Shown here one piece after another: positions 34,981 through 47,800 of a stretch of DNA of 64,000 nucleotides. The stretch covers positions 494,118 to 558,117 of the forward strand of contig NC_134514.1 of the NCBI RefSeq assembly GCF_027942865.1, written 5' to 3'. A program made the position numbers and the translations under genes. Origin of the DNA: Odontesthes bonariensis. Its lineage: Eukaryota; Chordata; Actinopteri; Atheriniformes; Atherinopsidae. The notes beneath the pieces were generated by a model. It was not told where the DNA came from. It saw nothing but the letters and a program-made list of their open reading frames with translations, and made no database searches. Within the stretch, counting starts at the first letter, position 1; each line of letters begins with the position of its first letter.

Positions 34981-34986
34981 TTTATT
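34981..34986 (-). terminator. Candidate poly(A) signal for dvl
   Basis: An AATAAA hexamer on the minus strand, about 650 bases below the dvl stop codon. It is the nearest one I noticed. There is no further support. Confidence 0.35.
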
Positions 34987-35304
34987 CCTGTATCAGCACA
35001 GTTAGACGGTCTGTGATCCTCAGAGCTGAACGAGCTCAGCTGGACCTCTACACCCAGAGGTGCTGAGACGGGGACCGGATCAGAGAGAAGTTTCTGTTAA
35101 TCTGTTGGTTTCCTGAGCTGGAAACTGTTTTCATTTGCTCTGTTTGAATCGGACTGATCTGACTGTTTCACAGTGAATGGGAGAATAATCGGTTTGAATT
35201 GGACCTGAGATGACGTTTGTTGGTTTATAAATAAAGCTGAACTGAATCCGAGAGTTCATGTTTGGTTCCTGTCAGCTGGCGGTTTGGAGGAGGCAACAGC
35301 AGAC

Positions 35305-35525
35305 CAGGACCAAGACCAGGACCAGGACCAGGACCAGGACCAGGACCAGGACAAGAACAAGAACAAGAACCAGAACCAGGACAAGAACAAGAACAAGAAC
35401 AAGAACAAGAACCAGAACCAGGATCAGGATCAGACCAACCTGTTCAATCTACAACCACTGCATTGATCTGGTTCTGGTTCTGGTTCTGGTTCTAGTTCTA
35501 GTTCTAGTTCTGGTTCTGGTTCTGG
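35305..35525. repeat. CCAGGA/CAAGAA hexamer array and the complementary GGTTCT array
   Basis: 35305-35430 is ACCAGG/ACAAGA hexamers. 35467-35525 is GGTTCT hexamers, roughly the reverse complement of the CAAGAACCAGAACC part. The two could pair as an imperfect stem. Confidence 0.9.
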
Positions 35526-35635
35526 GAAGCTGCTGGACTCAGGACCTGCTGAGACCAGATTCACGTGTGCGTTTTCAAAGAGAAACATGTTTCTGGCTCC
35601 AACGCCTGACAGGATGTCACATCATCCCCAGAGGG

Positions 35636-35862
35636 TCACATGACATCCACAAAGAGGTCTCCGGGGCCGCCCATGGCCAGGCAGAAGGACTGCCGGGAGA
35701 TTTCAGGTTGCATGGAAGAAAAGTCGGGGGGGTCTTTTTCGCCGCCGTCACCGGGGGATCCAGCCGCCGTGTGTCGGGCGCCCACTTCCTGTTTGGCGTG
35801 CTCGGGCTCCTCCCCTCCTCGCGCCGCCGTCTGATCATCGCTGCAGTTGGATCGGCTGCTTC
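35636..35862 (-). CDS. dvl1: dvl last exon and stop
   Basis: It encodes a variable Asp/Glu/Gly-rich segment and ends [20 protein letters not shown], then TGA (35638-35636). The family C-terminus is SRQSFxxAMGNPxEFFVDxM. Here the Asn-Pro and Glu-Phe positions are changed, but the terminal FVDVM ligand, which can bind its own PDZ, is intact. Confidence 0.93.
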
Positions 35863-38800
35863 CTGTACCATCAATCAGATGATGTCATCAGGTTCAGGGT
35901 TTCTGAACATTTCTGAGCTTCATAAACAGAATAAAGAGAAGAATTATTCACCTTCACTGTTCTGGCTTCCTGCTCCGCCACCGGGGGGCAGCGAGGGGAC
36001 GGCGTGGGGCGAGCTGTAGGGGTGAGGGACGGGGTACTGGTAGGGGAAGACCGGCGGCTCGCCGTCGGATCCTCCTCCTCCGGTGGAGCCCTCGTCACGG
36101 TCCAGCAGAGACATGGCCGCCAGATCTGAGGAGGTTAACACGTTAATGTTCGATCTGAAACATCTGGAAACAACAAAACCTCCAGAAACCAGAAACACGA
36201 ATTAACTCTGAAAGTCAAAATGTTAACCAATAGGGATGGGAATCGAGAACCGGTTCCCAGTGTTTCAATTCCTTGGAATCGTTTTGCGATTTTGCAAACG
36301 ATTCCCTTATCGATTCCAGTGGGCGCGAATGAGTCCAGCGCAGCCAGCAGTCAACAGTAAACATGGCGCCCAAGCGGTACAAACGCTCGAAAGTTTGATT
36401 ACACATCCCTAAAAAAGACGACAACAGGGCAACTTGCAAAGTGAATATTTCACCAAAGGGAGGAAATACTACCAACATGCAATAACTATGAATGAATGAT
36501 TAACGTTGGTGAATCTGAACCCAGCAACGTTAGCAACGTTAGCATGTCCTCGGCTAACACTGCAGGTAACTAACTAACAAACACTGCCTATCATGTTAGC
36601 ACCATTTGCCTCATTGTAAAACCTGCTGTTAGTAACGTTAGCAACGTTAGCATGTCCTCGGCTAACACTGCAGGTCACTAACTAACTAACAAACACTGCC
36701 TATCATGTTAGCACCATTTGCCTCATTGTAAAACCTGCTGTTAGCAGCGTTAGCAACGTTAGCATGTCCTCGGCTAACACTGCAGGTAACTAACTAACTA
36801 ACTAACACTGCCTATCATGTTAGCACCATTTGCCTCATTGTAAAACCTGCTGTTAGCAGCGTTAGCAACGTTAGCATGTCCTCGGCTAACACTGCAGGTA
36901 ACTAACTAACAAACACTGCCTATCATGTTAGCACCATTTGCCTGATTGTAAAAGCTGCTGTTAGTAACGGTTAAGGTTAAATGAATGCCTTCTCAGGCAT
37001 TACATTTAGATGAAATCATGAGAGACAGAGCCTGACTGGCTCAGAGCCAGAGGCTGGTGGTGCTACCCCCAGTTCACCTCTACCTCCAGCTTCTCCTTTC
37101 ACCAGAGCAGGAAGAGTTCAATTACCCAGGCCAGGATAGACCAATGTGGACCTCACCGTTGTTGGGTTTGTGAGGTCATGACTCGTGTTACTTCTAAACT
37201 AAACAAAGCTGATGCTAATCGACCGGTTTGTTGTCCTTTTTCTCCAAATGAGAATCGATAAGGGAACCGACAAAGAACCGAATCGTTAAGCAGAATCCAA
37301 AATGGAATTGGAATCGTAAAAATCTTATCAATTCCCATCCCTATTAACCAATAAACATCTCAGAGGAAGTTACATCAGTTTGAAAGCAGCCACTTCCAGC
37401 CCCTTGGGACCATGCTGTGGTCACTGCTGGTACTGCAGGCTTTTAACCAGAACCAGAACCAGGACCAGCCCTCTGCAACCCGTCTGTGGTTCCGGTGCTC
37501 ACCTCCACACAGCTCTCCAAAGATGTAGTAGCACTGCTCAGAGAAGGTGACCTTGTTGATGGTGTGCCGGATGAATCCGGCCTTCAGCAGGTTGCCAGCG
37601 TACTTGCGGGCCTCACGGCGGTCGGTGAACCCTTCCACGTTCCGGTGGAGCCAGTCCACCACATCGGAACCTGGACAGAGGAGCTGTGAGGAACCTGAGG
37701 AACCTGAGGAACCTGAGGAACCTGAGGAACCCAGAAGGTTTCTGATTCTGCTGGAGGACCTGAATGTGAGCCGGTCTTACCAATGAAAGCGTTGGGGATG
37801 GTGATCTTCAGCCACATCCTGTCTCGGACCTCCAGGCCTGACTCCGGATTGGCCATCGCCTTGACGACCACTGTCATGTCGCTGTGGATGTTCAGGTGGT
37901 TTTCCTCCTGCAGGCCTGGAAAAGAGGGGAGACGTCAGTGTGTGATGGACAGAAGGACGGACGCTGCAGTGGCTGATGGGAGCAGTACCGTAGTGTGGGG
38001 GCAGCCTCCCCGTCATGGCGGCGGTGTGAGACACCCAGGCGGCGGGGTCAATGGGACGGACCGGTTCACCTGTGGGGAAGAAGATGGAGACTGGATGGAC
38101 CCGTTTCTGCAGATTATAATCTCAACACACGTCTAAAGGTTTGTGACTCACTTCTGGGCAGCGTGAAGCAGCCTCGGGGGTTTGGGTCCCAACACTTGGC
38201 CACTGTCAGGGTCACCGGACTGAAAGGAGAAGGAAAACATGATACTGAGTACAGGTCAGAGGGAAATGACCCACAGGAAGGAGGTCCATCAGGACCAGCC
38301 AGGGTTCACCAAGCAGAAACAGCAGGTTCTACCAAAGCTGGGCCATCAGGACCAGCCAGGGTTCACCAAGCAGAGACAGCAGGTTCTACCAAAGCTGAGC
38401 CACCAGGACCAGCCAGGGTTCACCAAGCAGAGACAGCAGATTCTACCAAAGCTGAGCCACCAGGACCAGCCAGGGTTCACCAAGCAGAGACAGCAGGTTC
38501 TACCAAAGCTGAGCCACCAGGACCAGCCAGGGTTCACCAAGCAGAGACAGCAGGTTCTACCAAAGCTGAGCCACCAGGACCAGCCAGGGTTCACCAAGCT
38601 GAGCCATCAGGACCAGCCAGGGTTCACCAAGCAGAAACAGCAGGTTCTACCAAAGCTGGGCCATCAGGACCAGCCAGGGTTCACCAAGCAGAGACAGCAG
38701 GTTCTACCAAAGCTGAGCCATCAGGACCAGCCAGGGTTCACCAAGCAGAGACAGCAGATTCTACCAAAGCTGAGCCATCAGGACCAGCCGGGGTTCACCA

Positions 38801-41800
38801 AGCTGAGCCATCAGGACCAGCCAGGGTTCACCAAGCAGAGACAGCAGATTCTACCAAAGCTGAGCCATCAGGACCAGCCAGGGTTCACCAAGCAGAGACA
38901 GCAGATTCTACCAAAGCTGAGCCACCAGGATCAGCCAGGGTTCACCAAGCAGAGACAGCAGGTTCTACCAAAGCTGAGCCACCAGGACCAGCCAGGGTTC
39001 ACCAAGCTGAGACAGCAGGTTCTACCAAAGCTGAGCCATCAGGACCAGCCAGGGTTCACCAAGCTGAGCCATCAGGACCAGCCAGGGTTCATCAAGCAGA
39101 GACAGCAGATTCTACCAAAGCTGAGCCATCAGGACCAGCCAGGGTTCACCAAGCTGAGCCATCAGGACCAGCCAGGGTTCACCAAGCAGAGACAGCAGAT
39201 TCTACCAAAGCTGAGCCATCAGGACCAGCCAGGGTTCACCAAGCAGAGACAGCAGATTCTACCAAAGCTGAGCCATCAGGACCAGCCAGGGTTCACCAAG
39301 CAGAGACAGCAGGTTCTACCAAAGCTGAGCCATCAGGACCAGCCTGGGTTCACCAAGCAGAGGCAGCAGGTTCTACCAAAGCTGAGCCATCAGGACCAGC
39401 CTGGGTTCACCAAGCAGAGGCAGCAGGTTCTACCAAAGCTGAGCCATCAGGACCAGCCTGGGTTCACCAAGCAGAGGCAGCAGATTCTACCAAAGCTGAG
39501 CCACCAGGACCAGCCAGGGTTCACCAAGCAGAGGCAGCAGGTTCTACCAAAGCTGAGCCATCAGGACCAGCCAGGGTTCACAAACCAGAGACAGCAGGTT
39601 CTACCAAAGCTGAGCCATCAGGACCAGCCAGGGTTCATCAAGCAGAGACAGCAGGTTCTACCAAAGCTGAGCCATCAGGACCAGCCAGGGTTCACAAACC
39701 AGAGACAGCAGGTTCTACCAAAGCTGAGCCATCAGGACCAGCCAGGGTTCATCAAGCAGAGACAGCAGGTTCTACCAAAGCTGAGCCATCAGGACCAGCC
39801 AGGGTTCACCAAGCAGAGACAGCAGGTTCTACCAAAGCTGAGCCATCAGGACCAGCCAGGGTTCACAAACCAGAGACAGCAGGTTCTACCAAAGCTGAGC
39901 CACCAGGACCAGCCAGGGTTCACAAACCAGAGACAGCAGATTCTACCAAAGCTGAGCCATCAGGACCAGCCAGGGTTCACCAAGCTGAGACAGCAGATTC
40001 TACCAAAGCTGAGCCATAAGGACCAGCCAGGGTTCACCAAGCAGAGGCAGCAGGTTCTACCAAAGCTGAGCCATCAGGACCAGCCAGGGTTCACAAACCA
40101 GAGACAGCAGGTTCTACCAAAGCTGAGCCATCAGGACCAGCCAGGGTTCATCAAGCAGAGACAGCAGGTTCTACCAAAGCTGAGCCATCAGGACCAGCCA
40201 GGGTTCACAAACCAGAGACAGCAGGTTCTACCAAAGCTGAGCCATCAGGACCAGCCAGGGTTCATCAAGCAGAGACAGCAGGTTCTACCAAAGCTGAGCC
40301 ATCAGGACCAGCCAGGGTTCACCAAGCAGAGACAGCAGGTTCTACCAAAGCTGAGCCATCAGGACCAGCCAGGGTTCACAAACCAGAGACAGCAGGTTCT
40401 ACCAAAGCTGAGCCACCAGGACCAGCCAGGGTTCACAAACCAGAGACAGCAGATTCTACCAAAGCTGAGCCATCAGGACCAGCCAGGGTTCACCAAGCTG
40501 AGACAGCAGGTTCTACCAAAGCTGAGCCACCAGGACCAGCCAGGGTTCACCAAGCTGAGCCATCAGGACCAGCCAGGGTTCACCAAGCAGAAACAGCAGG
40601 TTCTACCAAAGCTGGGCCATCAGGACCAGCCAGGGTTCACCAAGCAGAGACAGCAGGTTCTACCAAAGCTGAGCCATCAGGACCAGCCAGGGTTCACCAA
40701 GCAGAGACAGCAGATTCTACCAAAGCTGAGCCATCAGGACCAGCCGGGGTTCACCAAGCTGAGCCATCAGGACCAGCCAGGGTTCACCAAGCAGAGACAG
40801 CAGATTCTACCAAAGCTGAGCCATCAGGACCAGCCAGGGTTCACCAAGCAGAGACAGCAGATTCTACTAAAGCTGAGCCACCAGGATCAGCCAGGGTTCA
40901 CCAAGCAGAGACAGCAGGTTCTACCAAAGCTGAGCCACCAGGACCAGCCAGGGTTCACCAAGCTGAGACAGCAGGTTCTACCAAAGCTGAGCCATCAGGA
41001 CCAGCCAGGGTTCACCAAGCTGAGCCATCAGGACCAGCCAGGGTTCATCAAGCAGAGACAGCAGATTCTACCAAAGCTGAGCCATCAGGACCAGCCAGGG
41101 TTCACCAAGCTGAGCCATCAGGACCAGCCAGGGTTCACCAAGCAGAGACAGCAGATTCTACCAAAGCTGAGCCATCAGGACCAGCCAGGGTTCACCAAGC
41201 AGAGACAGCAGATTCTACCAAAGCTGAGCCATCAGGACCAGCCAGGGTTCACCAAGCAGAGACAGCAGGTTCTACCAAAGCTGAGCCATCAGGACCAGCC
41301 TGGGTTCACCAAGCAGAGGCAGCAGGTTCTACCAAAGCTGAGCCATCAGGACCAGCCTGGGTTCACCAAGCAGAGGCAGCAGGTTCTACCAAAGCTGAGC
41401 CATCAGGACCAGCCTGGGTTCACCAAGCAGAGGCAGCAGATTCTACCAAAGCTGAGCCACCAGGACCAGCCAGGGTTCACCAAGCAGAGGCAGCAGGTTC
41501 TACCAAAGCTGAGCCATCAGGACCAGCCAGGGTTCACAAACCAGAGACAGCAGGTTCTACCAAAGCTGAGCCATCAGGACCAGCCAGGGTTCATCAAGCA
41601 GAGACAGCAGGTTCTACCAAAGCTGAGCCATCAGGACCAGCCAGGGTTCACCAAGCAGAGACAGCAGGTTCTACCAAAGCTGAGCCATCAGGACCAGCCA
41701 GGGTTCACCAAGCAGAGGCAGCAGGTTCTACCAAAGCTGAGCCATCAGGACCAGCCAGGGTTCACCAAGCAGAGGCAGCAGATTCTACCAAAGCTGAGCC

Positions 41801-44800
41801 ATCAGGACCAGCCTGGGTTCACCAAGCAGAGGCCAACAGTGTGAGACAGGTGGGTCTTTTTCTATAGAAAGACCCTAAAAATGTGGCTTCGATGGTAAAT
41901 ATACAAGCTCACAGAAGGCTTTCGCCTTGTTTGAAGCTCTGGGATGATGGGGGCGTGGCTTATTTACTGATGAGTTGCTACTAACTACCTCTCATCCCAC
42001 CCTCACTCTCCCTAAAGTCCTGAAAGTTATGGCACAATATCAGATATTAGCATCAGATTATGTTCCAACGAACGAGCTCAGAGAAGAAGACGAAGACAAA
42101 TATGATGCAGATAGAATCAAATGTTTAGCTGCTGGGACCAAGATTTCTGAAGCTGATCGTTGTCATTAAAATAAAATCAGACGACTCCAACCTGGACCTA
42201 CATTCGAGGTCTGATTCTGTTAGAATCCATTTTCTCCCTCAAACACTTTAAATCTTTGTGCCCACAAAACAATTTACGAAGGGAATTACCTCATCCAGGT
42301 GCATATGGGAAGGAGAGAGACCCAGGGTGAACTACACGACCTTTTACCTGAGAAAGGAGACGGGGCTTTCCACTCTGCCAGGGGTATTACTGCTCTGCCC
42401 CCTGGAGGCCTCTGGCATACAGTATGTTCTCCAGACTGCACAGCAGGATGGAAAGATACCAGAAAAGAGATGCCACTCACAGCTCTGTCAGCAGATATTA
42501 CACTGCAGGGTCAGAATCCAAGAGGAACCGATAACACACAAACAAGCCATCATGAGTTCCCACCAGAGTTCCCACCAGAGTTCCCACCAGAGTTCCCACC
42601 AGAGTTCCCACCAGAGTTCCCATCACACCAGAGTTCCCACCAGAGTTCCCATCACACCAGAGTTCCCACCAGAGTTCCCATCACACCAGAGTTCTCACCA
42701 GAGTTCCCACCCGAGTTCCCACCAGAGTTCCCATCAGAGTTCCCACCAGAGTTCCCACCACAGTTCCCACCAGAGTTCCCACCCGAGTTCCCACCAGAGT
42801 TCCCATCATGAGTTCCCACCCGAGTTCCCACCAGAGTTCCCATCATGAGTTCCCACCACAGTTCCCACCACAGTTCCCACCAGAGTTCACATCACACCAG
42901 AGTTCTCACCACAGTTCCCACCAGAGTTCACATCACACCAGAGTTCTCACCAGAGTTCCCATCAGAGTTCCCACCACAGTTCCCACCACAGTTCCCACCA
43001 GAGCTCCCACCACAGTTCCCACCACAGTTCCCACCAGAGTTCACACCAGAGTTCACACCAGAGTTCCCACCAGAGTTCACATCACACCCGAGTTCACACC
43101 AGAGTTCCCACCTGAGTTCACATCACACCAGAGTTCACATCACACCAGAGTTCCCACCAGAGTTCCCACCAGAGTTCCCACCAGAGTTCACATCACACCA
43201 GAGTTCCCACCAGAGTTCCCACCAGAGTTCACACCAGAGTTCCCACCAGAGTTCCCACCAGAGTTCACACCAGAGTTCCCACCACAGTTCCCACCAGAGT
43301 TCCCACCAGAGTTCCCACCCGATTTCACATCACACCCGAGTTCCCACCAGAGTTTCCACCAGAGTTCCCACCCGATTTCACATCACACCAGAGTTCCCAC
43401 CCGAGTTCACATCACACCAGAGTTCACACCAGAGTTCCCACCACAGTTCCCACCAGAGTTCCCACCAGAGTTCCCACCCGATTTCACATCACACCAGAGT
43501 TCCCACCCGAGTTCACATCACACCAGAGTTCCCACCAGAGTTCCCACCAGAGTTCCCACCCGAGTTCACATCACACCAGAGTTCCCACCAGAGTTCCCAC
43601 CAGAGTTCACACCAGAGTTCACACCAGAGTTCACATCACACCCGAGTTTCCACCAGAGTTCACATCACACCAGAGTTCACACCAGAGTTCACATCACACC
43701 AGAGTTCACACCAGAGTTCCCACCCGAGTTCACATCACACCAGAGTTCACATCACACCAGAGTTCCCACCAGAGTTCACATCACACCAGAGTTCACACCA
43801 GAGTTCACATCACACCAGAGTTCACACCAGAGTTCCCACCCGAGTTCACATCACACCCGAGTTCACATCACACCAGAGTTCCCACCAGAGTTCACATCAC
43901 ACCAGAGTTCACATCACACCAGAGTTCCCACCAGAGTTCACATCACACCAGAGTTCACACCCGAGTTCACATCACACCAGAGTTCCCACCAGAGTTCACA
44001 TCACACCAGAGTTCACACCCGAGTTCACATCACACCAGAGTTCACACCCGAGTTCACATCACACCAGAGTTCCCACCAGAGTTCACATCACACCAGAGTT
44101 CCCACCAGAGTTCACATCACACCAGAGTTCACATCACACCAGAGTTCCCACCCGAGTTCACATCACACCAGAGTTCACACCCGAGTTCACATCACACCCG
44201 AGTTCACATCACACCAGAGTTCCCACCCGAGTTCACATCACACCAGAGTTCCCACCCGAGTTCACATCACACCAGAGTTCCCACCCGAGTTCACATCACA
44301 CCAGAGTTCCCACCAGAGTTCCCACCCGATTTCACATCACACCCGAGTTCCCACCAGAGTTCCCACCCGATTTCACATCACACCAGAGTTCCCACCAGAG
44401 TTCCCACCCGATTTCACATCACACCAGAGTTCCCACCAGAGTTCACACCAGAATTCCCACCAGAGTTCCCACCAGAGTTCACACCAGAATTCCCACCAGA
44501 GTTCCCACCAGAGTTCCCACCAGAGTTCCCACCAGAGTTCACACCAGAGTTCACATCACACCCGAGTTCCCACCAGAGTTCACACCAGAGTTCACATCAC
44601 ACCCGAGTTCCCACCAGAGTTCACACCAGAGTTCCCACCAGAGTTCACACCACACCAGAGTTCACACCAGAGTTCCCACCAGAGTTCACATCACACCAGA
44701 GTTCCCACCAGAGTTCCCACCCGATTTCACATCACACCCGAGTTCCCACCAGAGTTCACACCAGAGTTCACACCAGAGTTCCCACCAGAGTTCACACCCG

Positions 44801-47800
44801 AGTTCACATCACACCAGAGTTCCCACCAGAGTTCCCACCAGAGTTCACATCACACCAGAGTTCCCACCAGAGTTCCCACCAGAGTTCACACCAGAGTTCA
44901 CACCAGAGTTCACATCACACCCGAGTTTCCACCAGAGTTCACATCACACCAGAGTTCACACCAGAGTTCCCACCCGAGTTCACATCACACCAGAGTTCAC
45001 ATCACACCAGAGTTCCCACCAGAGTTCACATCACACCAGAGTTCACACCAGAGTTCACATCACACCAGAGTTCACACCAGAGTTCCCACCCGAGTTCACA
45101 TCACACCCGAGTTCACATCACACCAGAGTTCCCACCAGAGTTCACATCACACCAGAGTTCACATCACACCAGAGTTCCCACCAGAGTTCACATCACACCA
45201 GAGTTCACACCCGAGTTCACATCACACCAGAGTTCCCACCAGAGTTCACATCACACCAGAGTTCACACCCGAGTTCACATCACACCAGAGTTCACACCCG
45301 AGTTCACATCACACCAGAGTTCCCACCAGAGTTCACATCACACCAGAGTTCCCACCAGAGTTCACATCACACCAGAGTTCACATCACACCAGAGTTCCCA
45401 CCCGAGTTCACATCACACCAGAGTTCACACCCGAGTTCACATCACACCCGAGTTCACATCACACCAGAGTTCCCACCCGAGTTCACATCACACCCGAGTT
45501 CACATCACACCAGAGTTCCCACCAAAGTTCACATCACACCAGAGTTCACATCACACCAGAGTTCACATCACACCAGAGTTCACACCCGAGTTCACATCAC
45601 ACCAGAGTTCCCACCAGAGTTCACATCACACCAGAGTTCACACCCGAGTTCACATCACACCAGAGTTCACACCCGAGTTCACATCACACCCGAGTTCCCA
45701 CCAGAGTTCCCACCCGAGTTCCCACCAGAGTTCACACCACACCAGAGTTCACACCAGAGTTCACATCACACCCGAGTTCACATCACACCAGAGTTCCCAC
45801 CCGAGTTCACATCACACCAGAGTTCCCACCCGAGTTCACATCACACCAGAGTTCCCACCCGAGTTCACATCACACCAGAGTTCCCACCAGAGTTCCCACC
45901 CGATTTCACATCACACCCGAGTTCCCACCAGAGTTCACACCAGAATTCCCACCAGAGTTCCCACCAGAGTTCACACCAGAATTCCCACCAGAGTTCCCAC
46001 CAGAGTTCCCACCAGAGTTCCCACCAGAGTTCCCACCAGAGTTCACACCAGTTCACACCAGAATTCCCACCAGAGTTCCCACCAGAGTTCCCACCAGAGT
46101 TCCCACCAGAGTTCACACCAGTTCACACCAGAGTTCACACCAGAATTCCCACCAGAGTTCCCACCAGAGTTCCCACCAGAGTTCCCACCAGAGTTCCCAC
46201 CAGAGTTCCCACCAGAGTTCACACCAGAGTTCACACCAGAGTTCCCACCAGAGTTCACACCACACCAGAGTTCACACCAGAGTTCCCACCAGAGTTCACA
46301 CCAGAGTTCCCACCAGAGTTCACACCAGAGTTCCCACCAGAGTTCACACCAGAGTTCCCACCAGAGTTCCCACCCGATTTCACATCACACCCGAGTTCCC
46401 ACCAGAGTTCACACCAGAGTTCACACCAGAGTTCCCACCAGAGTTCACACCCGAGTTCACATCACACCAGAGTTCCCACCAGAGTTCCCACCAGAGTTCA
46501 CACCAGAGTTCCCACCAGAGTTCCCACCAGAGTTCACACCAGAGTTCACACCAGAGTTCACACCAGAGTTCACATCACACCAGAGTTCACATCACACCCG
46601 AGTTCCCACCAGAGTTCCCACCAGAGTTCACACCAGAGTTCCCACCCGAGTTCACATCACACCAGAGTTCACACCAGAGTTCACACCAGAGTTCACATCA
46701 CACCAGAGTTCCCACCAGAGTTCCCACCAGAGTTCACACCAGAGTTCCCACCAGAGTTCCCACCAGAGTTCACACCAGAGTTCCCACCAGAGTTCCCACC
46801 AGAGTTCACACCAGAGTTCCCACCAGAGTTCCCACCAGAGTTCACATCACACCAGAGTTCCCACCAGAGTTCCCACCAGAGTTCACACCAGAGTTCCCAC
46901 CAGAGTTCCCACCAGAGTTCACACCAGAGTTCACACCCGAGTTCACACCAGAGTTCCCACCAGAGTTCCCACCAGAGTTCCCACCAGAGTTCCCACCAGA
47001 GTTCACACCAGAGTTCCCACCAGAGTTCCCACCAGAGTTCACACCAGAGTTCACACCAGAGTTCACACCAGAGTTCACATCACACCAGAGTTCACATCAC
47101 ACCCGAGTTCCCACCAGAGTTCCCACCAGAGTTCACACCCGAGTTCCCACCAGAGTTCCCACCAGAGTTCACACCAGAGTTAAATTAAAGAGTTCCCACC
47201 AGAGTTCCCACCAGAGTTAAATTAAAGAGTTCCCACCAGAGTTAAATTAAAGAGTTCCCACCAGAGTTTCCACCAGAGTTAAATTAAAGAGTTCCCACCA
47301 GAGTTAAATTAAAGAGGTCTCACCCTGGTTGGTGGACGATCTCTCTCAGGACCCGGACGGCGTCGTCGTTGCTCATGTTCTCAAAGTTGATGTCGTTCAC
47401 CTGACGGGACGAGACGGAACCTCAATGAGTTTTATTCCCACAACGAGTCAGAGCAGCAGAGAAGGAAACTGGACTTTTGGTTCTCATACCATTAAAGAAG
47501 TTTGCAACTGTGCAATGTGGGGAAAAGACTTTATCAGCAGATTTTGAATCTGAAACATCTATGGTGAGAAACTGTTAGTATAACGAAACAGGGCCACTAA
47601 TGATGAGGTCACAGACTGTGCTCCTTGTTTAAAATTCTAAAAGTAAAATGTTTTTTATTGAAGTTCCTGCTTCAGGTGGTGTAAATGAAAGCGTTAAAGT
47701 ATCAGGTGTGCAGCGCCATCACCTGAAGGAGCATGTCTCCCGGCTCGATGCGACCGTCCGCTGCCACCGCTCCTCCCTTCATGATGGAGCCGATGTAAAT

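Larger units (their letters stand above)
32660..35245 (+). mobile_element. LINE remnant whose RT motif has become a minisatellite
   Basis: From left to right: the reverse-transcriptase motif GVPQGSVLGLLLFTL (first copy at 32739), tandemly amplified to 34158; then a decayed following region (HTYDAKLDLHSQLGSPLRDI, out of several frames); then SRLFSLVVP.WNQLPDN near 34470-34520, the ORF2 C-terminus; and TTTATAAATAAAGCTGAACT at 35225-35244, the 3' tail. Many frameshifts. Confidence 0.7.

Noticed and set aside
37916..37988. Reading the 73-bp dvl intron as coding ([10 protein letters not shown]...)
   Set aside because: It resembles the DVL1 linker loosely, but its length is not a multiple of three and it would frameshift the conserved DEP exon.
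38239..41844. 1,201-codon plus-strand ORF ([10 protein letters not shown] repeats)
   Set aside because: The 57-bp array lies in a Dishevelled intron on the opposite strand. Another plus frame is also open for 674 codons.
42808..47220. 1,470-codon ORF of Pro/Glu/Phe and Ser/His repeats
   Set aside because: Read from a 12-bp array that is intronic and antisense to dvl. Two frames are equally open.
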